DNA of 11,683 bases from NCBI GenBank assembly GCA_013813135.1, contig JACCSF010000365.1, positions 1-11,683 on the forward strand. Direction: 5' to 3'. Below, piece after piece: positions 1-8,586 of this stretch. The notes beneath the pieces were generated by a model. The model was not told where the DNA came from. It made no database searches and saw only the letters and a program-made list of their open reading frames with translations. This DNA comes from Thermoleophilaceae bacterium. GTDB lineage: Bacteria; Actinomycetota; Thermoleophilia; Solirubrobacterales; Thermoleophilaceae. The position numbers were made by a program, and so were the translations under genes. The first letter of the stretch is position 1. Each line of letters begins with the position of its first letter.

Positions 1-130
1 CGCCGGGGAGGCCAAGTCGGACCGCCCGCTTCGCTCGAGCGTGTGGACGGCGACCGGGCTTTGCTCGCGGCGACCCGCTCCACGATTCCCCACTTGAGGC
101 GCTCCACGATTTCGACGTGGAAGCCGAGGC
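1..130. other. Unassigned stretch at the left edge
   Basis: I see no supportable gene here. It lies beyond the stop codon of the decayed ATPase remnant (131-661). The minus-strand translation after that stop no longer resembles a P-type ATPase, so the homologous sequence breaks off at about position 130. That suggests a deletion or rearrangement junction. The only structure seen is a short direct repeat at 76-111. Confidence 0.5.
76..111. repeat. 12-bp direct repeat, 24-bp period
   Basis: The 12-mer CGCTCCACGATT occurs at 76-87 and again at 100-111, separated by 12 bp. It sits at the point where ATPase homology ends. It could be a trace of a short duplication or of slippage at a rearrangement junction, or chance. 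No function is claimed. Confidence 0.5.
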
Positions 131-661
131 TTAGAGCACGATCGGCACGCTGAGCAGGAACTGCCAGAGCTCCATGTCGAGGCCAAAACGGAACGGCGGG
201 CATCGAGCCGAACAGCGTGTCCCCGACCGGTGACCAGACGAGGGTGGGGACGGTGAAGATGAGCGCGACCAGGAAGCGGTTGCGCATGTCGCGCTCCATC
301 GTGTCCATCGACATGCCGGCATGGCCGCCGTGGCCGTGCGCTTCGTCGGCCCGCTCGACCGCAGCGTGGTCCGCGGGCGCCGGGGGCCCGTCCTCCTCCA
401 TCATCGGGTCGCAGATGTGGCCGGGGACCGAGCGCCCGGCACAGTGGTAGCCACGGTCCTCTACCCACGGGCGCAGATCGGCGATCGAGGTCACCGATGG
501 GTCGAAGGTACCGTCGCGCTCTGCCCCGCGGCGTTGCCCTCGACGTCGAGCACGCCGGGGCGGCGAGCCAGCACAGTCTCGACGACGGCGTTCTCGCTGC
601 CGCGGTACATGCCGCCGACGTGCAAGACGGCGGTCGGGGTTTGCTTCTCCGCGGTGGTCAT
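131..661 (-). pseudogene. Decayed N-terminus of a heavy-metal P-type ATPase
   Basis: Read from an ATG at 661, the minus strand encodes an HMA-like domain that has GGMYRGSE where the CxxC would be. It continues in a second frame (TFDPSV..., WVEDRGYHCAGRSVPGHICDP), then a His/Met-rich linker (HGHGGHAGMSMD) and the start of the first membrane helix region (MRNRFLVALIFTVPTLVWSP). It ends in a third frame with FGLDMELWQFLLSVPIVL and a TAA. One base is missing near 506-513 and one extra T lies in the T4 run (A4 on the plus strand, 185-188). The catalytic domains (CPx, DKTG, GDGxND) are absent, because the homology stops at 131 while such proteins run to roughly 700-800 residues. It follows copZ-copA on the same strand, so it may once have been a third gene of that operon. 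Calling it a pseudogene is firm; the metal it served is unknown. Confidence 0.8.
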
Positions 662-693
662 CGCCACGGACTCTTAAGCGGGCCTCTTGGCGC

Positions 694-2993
<2,300 letters not shown>

Positions 2994-2997
<4 letters not shown>

Positions 2998-3215
2998 CGC
3001 TCCACGTCGTAGCCGGCGGTTTCGATAGCGGCGAGCACGGTCTGGTCGTCGATTCCCGCGCCCCTGACGGTTACGACCTTCGTCTCGAGATCCACGTCAA
3101 CGGCGCTGACACGTGGCACTCGACTGACCTCGTCGACGATAGCCGCCTGGCAATTGGCACAGCTCACACCGGGAACGGTGAAGGTCAACTCGGCGGGTGT
3201 GGGCTGCGAGGTCAT
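2994..3215 (-). CDS. copZ: CopZ-type copper chaperone
   Basis: This 73-residue single HMA (ferredoxin-like) domain has its metal loop as GVSCANC (Cys19 and Cys22) and the late conserved AIETAGYDV. The family carries Cu(I) in the cytoplasm to the HMA domain of CopA. Val and Ser replace the usual Met and Thr of GMTCxxC; both changes are common in CopZ proteins and leave the two cysteines intact. It is the first gene of the copZ-copA transcript and its TGA overlaps the copA ATG. There is no clear Shine-Dalgarno sequence. The proposed -10 hexamer ends 12 bp upstream of the ATG, so the transcript probably has a very short leader. A small risk remains that it serves another soft metal. Confidence 0.92.
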
Positions 3216-3227
3216 GGTACGGACTCT

Positions 3228-3256
3228 AGCATACCCCCTAGGGGTACCTGGGACAG
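3228..3256 (-). promoter_or_regulatory. Probable copZA promoter
   Basis: On the minus strand a TATGCT hexamer (3233-3228) matches a -10 element and lies 12 bp before the copZ ATG. A weak -35-like CTGTCC (3256-3251) stands 17 bp further upstream. The CsoR-type palindrome at 3232-3246 fills the spacer, the usual place for a repressor to block polymerase. The -10 is fair and the -35 is poor, so this is an inference from position and arrangement. Confidence 0.45.
3232..3246. promoter_or_regulatory. CsoR-type operator of copZA
   Basis: The sequence TACCCCCTAGGGGTA is an almost perfect GC-rich palindrome (TACCCC / GGGGTA arms) and matches the pattern bound by CsoR-family copper repressors. It lies in the copZ promoter spacer. 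In such systems Cu(I) binding releases the repressor and turns on export. The csoR copy in this window (10720-10924) is damaged, so an intact homologue elsewhere, or none, would act here. Confidence 0.75.
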
Positions 3257-3280
3257 TGGCCGGGTCGCCTTGATCGGCAG

Positions 3281-3301
3281 TCTACTATTCTGTGTCGTAG
3301 A
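3281..3301. promoter_or_regulatory. Candidate BlaI operator, copy 1
   Basis: An imperfect palindrome has half-sites CTACTA (3282-3287) and TCGTAG (3295-3300) around a 7-bp spacer. It lies just upstream of the ribosome binding site of the five-gene operon that contains the BlaI gene. The TAC...GTA arms resemble BlaI/MecI operators (consensus TACTACA/TGTAGTA), though the spacing is about one base longer. A matching copy is at 8586-8606 (16 of 21 bases identical). TACTAT (3283-3288) inside it could be a -10 element, so binding would hide the promoter. Assignment to BlaI is inferred from this proximity and the repeat. Confidence 0.6.
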
Positions 3302-3322
3302 AATTTCCGAAAGGAGTCGCCA

Positions 3323-3532
3323 GTGGAGGCCGTCGTGATCACCGTCGCAGCGCTCGCGTGTCCCGTGGGCATGGTCGTGATGGGTTGGTTCATGACCAAG
3401 GGGATGCGGAAGAGGGGTCAGTCCGAGCCGCTGGACGTCGATGATCTCCGTGCCGAGCACCGTCGGCTCGGGGCGGAGATCGAGCGCCTCGATACTGCCG
3501 ACCGCGGCGAGCTGCCCGCTGTACAGAGGTGA
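3323..3532 (+). CDS. Small Cys-Pro membrane protein, first of a pair
   Basis: This 69-residue protein starts at a GTG six bases after a strong Shine-Dalgarno (GAAAGGAG, 3309-3316). One membrane helix spans about residues 2-24 and holds a Cys13-Pro14 pair. Met17, Met20, Met24 and Met28 are spaced so that they fall on roughly one helical face, a plausible soft-metal path. The soluble tail (about 40-60) is charged and coiled-coil-like (LRAEHRRLGAEIERL). It is the first gene of the operon and overlaps the next by four bases. The neighbour shares the plan (helix with ALACP, then a similar tail), so the two look like tandem duplicates. It recalls small DUF2933-type proteins of copper clusters, but I cannot assign a family. 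The function is unknown; a role in copper sensing or transfer is an inference. Confidence 0.7.
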   Translation: MEAVVITVAALACPVGMVVMGWFMTKGMRKRGQSEPLDVDDLRAEHRRLGAEIERLDTADRGELPAVQR

Positions 3533-3729
3533 CGACGGGGCTGCTCATCCTCGCGGTCCTGGCAGCGCTCGCCTGTCCCCTGCACACCTTCGTGCGCGCG
3601 CGCCGCGGGCGGCCCGGGTGTGCCGTCCCTCGAGAGCCGGACGCCGCCACGCTCCGAGCCCGCCAGGCGGCTCTATCGGAGCGCATCGGCGCCGTCGCGG
3701 CTAATCGCGCTGCCGACGGGCGCGATTAA
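3529..3729 (+). CDS. Small Cys-Pro membrane protein, second of a pair
   Basis: This 66-residue protein starts at a GTG that overlaps the TGA of the preceding gene (GTGA), which indicates translational coupling. A single helix at about residues 3-22 contains ALACPLH (Cys16, Pro17, His19), followed by a basic stretch (RARRGR), a second Cys31, and a short helix-forming tail (LRARQAALSERIGAV). The design parallels the preceding gene: helix with Cys-Pro, then a coiled-coil-like tail. The CPLH piece is reminiscent of DUF2933 proteins, a loose resemblance. A 9-bp inverted repeat (3702-3728) covers its last codons and stop. Third positions are strongly G/C and the context is operonic, so I take it as real; its function is unknown. 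Confidence 0.65.
   Translation: MTTGLLILAVLAALACPLHTFVRARRGRPGCAVPREPDAATLRARQAALSERIGAVAANRAADGRD
3702..3728 (+). repeat. Perfect 9-bp inverted repeat (intra-operon hairpin)
   Basis: TAATCGCGC (3702-3710) and GCGCGATTA (3720-3728) form a perfect 9-bp stem with a 9-base loop. It spans the end and stop codon of the second small gene, 12 bp before the GTG of the BlaI gene, which has no visible Shine-Dalgarno. No U-run follows, so it is not a standard intrinsic terminator. It may tune translation or RNA stability between the small genes and the regulator genes, or be a protein-binding palindrome. Confidence 0.55.
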
Positions 3730-3740
3730 GCTCCCGCCTC

Positions 3741-4139
3741 GTGGCACGACCCAAGGCCTCATCTGTCCCTCCCCCGCTCCACGAGCTGGAGAGCGAGGTC
3801 ATGGAGCAGGTCTGGCGTGAGGACCGGCCAACTACGGTCCGCTCGGTCATGGACGCGCTAAACCAGCGCGCGGCGAAGGAGCGCGCGTACACCACGATCA
3901 TGACCATCATGCGCCGCCTCGACGCCAAGGGCCTGCTCTCCCGTAGGCGCGACGGCAAGACCGACATCTATTCGGCGCGTCTGTCACGCGACGACTACCT
4001 CGAGGCGCGCGCCCGCGCCGAGGTTGGCGCGCTTGTCGATGAGTTCGGCGACGCCGCGCTGGTTCACTTCGCAAGGCACATGAACCGGCTCGACCGCAAG
4101 CGGCGCGACCAGCTCCGGCGCCTCGCCGAAGATGGCTAA
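3741..4139 (+). CDS. BlaI/MecI-family transcriptional repressor
   Basis: This 132-residue winged-helix protein has the usual family length. HELESEVMEQVW (about residues 14-25) opens the DNA-binding domain, RAYTTIMTIMRRLDAKGLL (48-66) is the recognition helix and its flank, and the wing (RRRDGKTDIY) follows. The C-terminal half, containing ARARAEVGALVDEFGDAALVHFARHM, forms the dimerisation part. The family represses its own operon and targets until a partner M56 protease triggers its cleavage. There is no cysteine anywhere, so unlike the related CopY repressors it cannot bind copper through a C-terminal Cys cluster. The GTG start lacks a clear Shine-Dalgarno. Its end overlaps the M56 gene by 8 bases (ATGGCTAA). 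Likely operators are 3281-3301 and 8586-8606. Confidence 0.93.
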   Translation: MARPKASSVPPPLHELESEVMEQVWREDRPTTVRSVMDALNQRAAKERAYTTIMTIMRRLDAKGLLSRRRDGKTDIYSARLSRDDYLEARARAEVGALVDEFGDAALVHFARHMNRLDRKRRDQLRRLAEDG

Positions 4140-5064
4140 CGCGCGCCGGCTCTATCGCCTTCAGCTCGGCCTTGGCGCGCTCGGCCTGCTCGCCACCGCG
4201 CTCGCGCTCGTGGTCGCGCTGACCCGCGTCCGCCTCAACCGGCCATCGCTCGAAGCCATCGGCGAGGCCTGCCGCCAGATGGGACTCACGGATATCAGCC
4301 CCGGCTCCTTGCTCGTGCTGCTGCTGGGCAGCGTCAGCCTCGCCGTCGTGGCACTTGCCTTCCGGTCCGCCTTCGGGCAGTTGCGTGCCCGGCGACGCTT
4401 CCTGCGCGGACTCCGCGTAATCGGGCGGGCGGACGCCGGCGGCTACGAGACCCTCATCGTGGACGACCCGCGACCGCAGGCCTTCTGCACAGGGTTGCTG
4501 CGGCCGCACATCTACGTCTCGCGCGGCACGCTCGACCTGCTCGACGACGACGAGCTGGCGGCCGTTGCCGCCCACGAAGCCCATCACGCGCAGCGCCGCG
4601 ACCCGCTGCGAATGTTCATCTCACGTACGCTCAGCGACGCGCTGTTCTTCATGCCGGTTCTCGGACGACTCGCCGACCGCTACGCCGCGCTCGCCGAGTT
4701 CGCCGCGGACGAGGCGGCTGTCCGGCGCGGCGGATCGCGCCGGCCGCTCGCCGCAGCGCTGCTCGCGTTCGAGGAGACGCCGAACGCCGTCGTTGTCGGC
4801 ATAGCGCCCGAGCGCGTCGATCACCTGCTCGGACGGACGGCCCTCTGGCAGCTGCCAGGCGCGCTGCTCGCCGGCGCCGCCGTGACTGTCGCGGGACTGC
4901 TCGCGCTGGTGCTGCACACCGCTGACGCGACGGGTCACGCCAGCGTGGAGCTGCCAGTACTGCTGGCGCAGGCCTGCATGGGCGGAATGGCGGTCCTGCC
5001 CGCGCTGCTCGGTGCGGTCGCGTTGCTGGCATCCAGACGGGCACTAGCTCGCCGGGACCGCTAG
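4132..5064 (+). CDS. M56-family (BlaR1/MecR1-like) membrane metalloprotease
   Basis: This 310-residue integral membrane protease is the expected partner of the BlaI repressor. Helices are predicted at about 11-32, 58-78, 241-262 and 275-301. The zinc site is HEAHH (148-152) with Glu189 in AEFAAD as third ligand, in the cytoplasmic segment between helices 2 and 3. It is far shorter than BlaR1 (about 600 residues) and has no penicillin-binding sensor domain, so it does not sense beta-lactams in that way. Only two small external loops could sense a signal: 33-57 (with Cys47 and Met50) and about 262-275 (with His262 and His269). It overlaps the repressor gene by 8 bases and lies 12 bp before the cyclase gene. 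Copper or redox sensing is inferred from the neighbours only. Confidence 0.9.
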   Translation: MANARRLYRLQLGLGALGLLATALALVVALTRVRLNRPSLEAIGEACRQMGLTDISPGSLLVLLLGSVSLAVVALAFRSAFGQLRARRRFLRGLRVIGRADAGGYETLIVDDPRPQAFCTGLLRPHIYVSRGTLDLLDDDELAAVAAHEAHHAQRRDPLRMFISRTLSDALFFMPVLGRLADRYAALAEFAADEAAVRRGGSRRPLAAALLAFEETPNAVVVGIAPERVDHLLGRTALWQLPGALLAGAAVTVAGLLALVLHTADATGHASVELPVLLAQACMGGMAVLPALLGAVALLASRRALARRDR

Positions 5065-5076
5065 CGCCTGCTCCGG

Positions 5077-5745
5077 ATGGGCTCGCCGACCGAACGACTG
5101 CACACCTTCCTCTTCGCCGACCTGGCCGGTTACACCGCGCTGACGGAAGCGATGGGCGACGAGGAGGCGGCCGACCTTGCCGCCGACTTCTGCTCACGCG
5201 CCCGCCAGCTCCTGCCCGCCCACGGGGCCGAAGAAGTCAAGGCCATCGGGGACGCCCTGATGATCCGAGTCGACGAAGCCGGGAGGGCCATCCACCTCGG
5301 CCTACGAATCGTCAACGAGATCGGCGGAGGCCACCACTTCCCGATCGTTCGCGCAGGGATGCACACGGGACCGGCAATCCAGCGCAACCGCGATTGGTAC
5401 GGAGGAACGGTGAACCTCGCGGCCCGCGTCAGCGGCGTCGCCGCCGGCGGTGAGGTCCTGCTGACCGAGGCGACTCGACATCGAGCGGAGGGCCTCGAGG
5501 ACATCGAGCTGCGGGAGCGCGGTCGGCGAACGCTGCGCAACATCGCGGAGCCCGCGCTCCTGTACGCGGCGCTCGCCAAAGGCGAGCTCGACGACACGGG
5601 GCTTCCCATCGACCCGGTCTGTCGCATGGCCGTGGACCCGGAACACGCCGCCGGCAGCCTCACTTACGCCGGTACCGAGCACTACTTCTGCTCGCTTGAA
5701 TGTGCGGCACGCTTTGCCGCGCGGCCCGAGAGCTACCAATCGTGA
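5077..5745 (+). CDS. Class III nucleotidyl cyclase fused to a YHS metal domain
   Basis: This 222-residue soluble protein has two domains. Residues 8-165 form a class III cyclase with a complete-looking active site: metal-binding Asp15 (FADLAGYT) and Asp59 (IGDALM), Lys55 and Asp106 at the purine-selecting positions, and Asn113/Arg117 in TVNLAARV for catalysis. That set points to adenylate rather than guanylate cyclase. Residues 176-222 form a YHS domain: DPVCRMAV with Cys182, then HYFCSLEC with Cys205 and Cys209. YHS domains bind metals and also occur in copper ATPases. There are no membrane helices. It is the last gene of the operon, 12 bp after the M56 gene, and its end lies 7 bp from the convergent thioredoxin gene. 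I infer that metal binding to the YHS domain modulates cyclic nucleotide synthesis. Confidence 0.88.
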   Translation: MGSPTERLHTFLFADLAGYTALTEAMGDEEAADLAADFCSRARQLLPAHGAEEVKAIGDALMIRVDEAGRAIHLGLRIVNEIGGGHHFPIVRAGMHTGPAIQRNRDWYGGTVNLAARVSGVAAGGEVLLTEATRHRAEGLEDIELRERGRRTLRNIAEPALLYAALAKGELDDTGLPIDPVCRMAVDPEHAAGSLTYAGTEHYFCSLECAARFAARPESYQS

Positions 5746-5752
5746 CGGAGGC

Positions 5753-6382
5753 TTAGCGGGTCGACCGACGGGCGCCTCCTTCGAGCGCGGCAAGAGGCCG
5801 CCCCTCGACCGCCGCGCGGATGCCTTCCACGAGTTGGCCCGCTGAAACGGCGCCTATGACGTGGGCCACCACACGCCCACGTCGACTGATGAAGAACGTT
5901 TCGGGCAGGCCTGTTACTCCCCAGTCGCGGGCGACGTCGTCGCCGTCGTCGCGCACCTGCGGGTAGCTGAGCTCGAACTCGCGAATGAAGTCGCGGGCGT
6001 CCCCGGGCAGATCCTGCATGTCGAGGCCGAGGAACAGCACCCCCTCCCGCCGCGCCGTGCGCCATCCGGCCTCCAGACGGGGCGCCTCCTCGCGACAGGG
6101 CGGGCACCAGGACGCCCAGAAGTTCAGCACCACCGGCTGCCCTCGCAGCTCGGTCAGCGAGACCTCGCCGTCCTCGCTCGCCCGCCGAACCCGGTCGAGT
6201 CGCCTACCGACCATGCCTTCGTCGAGTACGTCCAGCTCGAAGCCCGGCGCGGGTGGGGCCTTCGCCTCGGCGAGGCTCGAGTCGATCGTCGTGTCCGGAG
6301 CCTTCGAGAGCAGGCCGTAGGTGAGCAGGGCGACGAACAGCCCGAGCACCACCATCGCGACGAAACCTCCGGGGCGTCCCAT
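5753..6382 (-). CDS. Membrane-anchored TlpA/ResA-like thioredoxin
   Basis: This 209-residue protein has one N-terminal membrane anchor (about 7-25), a linker, and a thioredoxin fold facing the outside. The redox site is WCPPC (Cys93, Cys96) after VVLNFWAS, and the cis-Pro is Pro160 in GLPETFF. GEVSLTELRGQPVVLNF and the length are typical of TlpA/ResA proteins, which reduce cysteines of exported proteins, often in heme or copper-centre maturation. The ATG at 6382 shares one base with the stop of the upstream CopC-CopD gene (TGATG), so they are translationally coupled. A much longer reading with the same stop would overlap CopC-CopD deeply and is not credible. The likely role is keeping cysteines of exported copper proteins reduced, possibly those at 466-533 of its partner; that substrate is an inference. 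Confidence 0.88.
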   Translation of the reverse strand: MGRPGGFVAMVVLGLFVALLTYGLLSKAPDTTIDSSLAEAKAPPAPGFELDVLDEGMVGRRLDRVRRASEDGEVSLTELRGQPVVLNFWASWCPPCREEAPRLEAGWRTARREGVLFLGLDMQDLPGDARDFIREFELSYPQVRDDGDDVARDWGVTGLPETFFISRRGRVVAHVIGAVSAGQLVEGIRAAVEGRPLAALEGGARRSTR

Positions 6383-8586
6383 CAGCGGCGGGGCGGCTCG
6401 ATGCTCACCGGCTCGTTGAACGCCAGGTAGCGGCGGGTCATGTAGTGCGCCCTGGCGATCATCCGCTCGCGCGACGCACGCATCGTGCCCAGGTCGATCG
6501 TCAAGCGAAGCCACACCGGCGTGCCGGGATCCATCAGCGCCAGCTCGGCGAGCCCGTCCCGGCGATCGAGGCGCAGCAGCCGCACCTCCTGCGCGTACGG
6601 CGTCCAGCGGAACCAGCTGCGCGTCCGGAACCGCGGCCCGCCGCCACCGTAGCGCTGCCTGCCCCACGGCTGGCCCGGACCGCGGAACCACTGGTACCTC
6701 CCGACGACCACGCTGCGGGACGCGCCGTTCGTGACGTATGCGAAACGGTCGGGGCCCTGGAGCCGATAGACCGTGCGGGCGAACGAACCCGGGCCGCTGG
6801 TCACCGTCTCGACCTCACGCAGGGACCGCAGGCGCGACATCGTCCGCTGCACGCGCATCAGGAGCCGGCGCGCCCGGGCGTTGTCGCCCGAACGCCACTG
6901 CGCGGCAAGCCGCGCCACGTAGCGCCGATCCCCTTCCGCCACGCTTACGTCGACCGAGCGCGGACGGCCGTCGATCGAGAACCGCCAGCATCCGCGGCCG
7001 CACGGAGACTGCCGCGCCCCGCTCACCCGCACTGGCTCGATGCTCGGCTTGCCGTCAACGTCGAGCACCCGCAGAGTCCCCGCCACGCCCCCGTCCTCGC
7101 GACGAAGCCAGCCCGCCACGAGCCGCGACCCCGCGTGCTCTGCGACGGCGAGCTCGTCCTTCTTCGGCCGCGGCAGCGGACAGGGGTCGCATGGCGGGCC
7201 GGCGGCGACCGCCTCGTCGGCCTCGCCGAGTTGCCGCGGCGGCAGCGGGAAGGCGACCAGGAATGCCACTGCGGCCACGACGCCGAGCCCGAGCAGGGGC
7301 TCGCTGCGCAGCAGGCGCCAGTGGCGACGCTCGACGCGCCCGTCAGGGTGCGGGTTGGCCGCGATCAGCTGGGGACGGAGCCGGAGCGCGTGCACGTAGC
7401 TAGCTGCTGCGATCAGCCCGACCAGGGCGATCTTGACCAGCAGCAACCGACCGTAGGGGCTCTCCCAGAGCGCCTGGACGTGCCCGAGCTGGACGAGCGC
7501 GCTGACGGACCCGGTGCTGGCCACGACGAGGAACGCCGGCAGGGCGACGCGTCCAAAGGCAGGCAACACCCGGCGCGCCACGTAGCCGCGGACCTCGCTG
7601 CTGTGTCGTCCGAGCCGCGGTCCCCAGACCACAACCACGAGCGCGATGCCGCCCAGCCAGGTGGCCGCGGCGAGCAGGTGGACCCAATCCAACGCAACTG
7701 TTGGCAGCCGGGGATCGGCCGAGCTGGCATGCCCGGAGGCCGCAACCGCAAGCAGAGAAAGGGCCGCAGGGACAGCCGCCGCGCGCAGGCCGCGAGCGGC
7801 GATCAGTGCGGCGAGCAAGACGAAGACCACCGTCGCCAGGCGCGCGAAACCCGGCAGGCCGCTGAGCAGATAGTCGCTGATAGCGGAGGCCGACAGCGAG
7901 CCGGCGGCATCCGCGGAGTCCGCCAGCGCCGCCACGGCAGCCGCCGCAGCCGCGACGAGCCCGAGCTCCACCGAGACCGCTCGCTCCCGCCGGCGCAGCC
8001 GCGTGGCGTCCGGCGCGTCAGGCGGCACCAGCCACGATCCGCTCCGCTCGCGCCCTAGCAGCACATCCAACAGCAGGGCGCCAACGAACACCAGCAGCGC
8101 TGCGTACATGGCACCGCGGGCGAGCACGCGCAGCCACCCGTCGCGCGCCAGCGGACTCTGCTCCAGGGAGTGCTCGCCGCCAGCCGCTGGGGCCTGGACG
8201 CCGAAGGAGAACGAGCCCTCCAGGGCGTGCCCGTCGAGCGTCGAGACCGTGTGCCACCGCACCTCGTAGGCGCCGCGCCGCAGCGGACCGGTCGGCACCA
8301 CCGCAAGCCGTTTCGAGCTCGGCGCGGTGATCTCGACCGGCAAGCGCTCGCCGCTGTCCACAGCGACGAGGCGGACGGTACTGAGCTTCCGCTCGAGCGG
8401 CTCGGTGAAGGCGATCGTGATCTTCGCCGGCGGCTGCTCCAGGTGCACGCCGGGCTCGGGTGTGGAGCCGATGAAGGCGGAGTGCGCCAGCGCGGAGGTG
8501 ACGCCCAGGGTCAAGACCGCGGCCGCTACCGTCAGTCCGGCTACCAGGCAGCGGAGGGCGCGGAGCCGGAAGGACCCGATCTTCAT
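6382..8586 (-). CDS. CopC-CopD fusion with extra C-terminal domain
   Basis: This 734-residue protein has three parts. A signal peptide (1-34) precedes a CopC domain whose mature N-terminus is His35, with DGH (118-120) completing the usual Cu(II) site. A CopD membrane part follows (about 150-450, roughly eight helices) with HASSAD (286-291), DWVHLLAAATWLGG (300-313) and the late RSEPLLG segment. CopC/CopD proteins bind copper outside the membrane and are linked to copper uptake or resistance. The remaining 285 residues are unusual: a segment with CDPCP (466-470) and CGRGC (529-533), then a beta-rich region (about 580-734) that reads like a LolA/LppX-type lipid-binding fold (a loose resemblance). 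The start lies in the operator region, and the nearby -10 candidate implies an almost leaderless message. It is coupled to the TlpA-like gene. Confidence 0.9.
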   Translation of the reverse strand: MKIGSFRLRALRCLVAGLTVAAAVLTLGVTSALAHSAFIGSTPEPGVHLEQPPAKITIAFTEPLERKLSTVRLVAVDSGERLPVEITAPSSKRLAVVPTGPLRRGAYEVRWHTVSTLDGHALEGSFSFGVQAPAAGGEHSLEQSPLARDGWLRVLARGAMYAALLVFVGALLLDVLLGRERSGSWLVPPDAPDATRLRRRERAVSVELGLVAAAAAAVAALADSADAAGSLSASAISDYLLSGLPGFARLATVVFVLLAALIAARGLRAAAVPAALSLLAVAASGHASSADPRLPTVALDWVHLLAAATWLGGIALVVVVWGPRLGRHSSEVRGYVARRVLPAFGRVALPAFLVVASTGSVSALVQLGHVQALWESPYGRLLLVKIALVGLIAAASYVHALRLRPQLIAANPHPDGRVERRHWRLLRSEPLLGLGVVAAVAFLVAFPLPPRQLGEADEAVAAGPPCDPCPLPRPKKDELAVAEHAGSRLVAGWLRREDGGVAGTLRVLDVDGKPSIEPVRVSGARQSPCGRGCWRFSIDGRPRSVDVSVAEGDRRYVARLAAQWRSGDNARARRLLMRVQRTMSRLRSLREVETVTSGPGSFARTVYRLQGPDRFAYVTNGASRSVVVGRYQWFRGPGQPWGRQRYGGGGPRFRTRSWFRWTPYAQEVRLLRLDRRDGLAELALMDPGTPVWLRLTIDLGTMRASRERMIARAHYMTRRYLAFNEPVSIEPPRR

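Noticed and set aside
3907..4587. 226-residue minus-strand frame opposite BlaI and M56
   Set aside because: It spans two well-supported genes and has no recognisable fold or ribosome binding site.
5044..5064. CTAGC/GCTAG inverted repeat at the end of the M56 gene
   Set aside because: Only 5 bp of stem with an 11-base loop, inside the coding end and without a U-run; too weak to call a terminator.
6383..6691. Longer start for the thioredoxin gene (312-residue reading)
   Set aside because: The extra 103 residues lie out of frame inside the conserved C-terminal part of CopC-CopD and resemble no family. The ATG at 6382 directly precedes a proper membrane anchor.
6445..8058. 537-residue plus-strand frame opposite CopC-CopD
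   Set aside because: Low-complexity Arg/Gln/His-rich translation without motifs; a shadow of the real gene.
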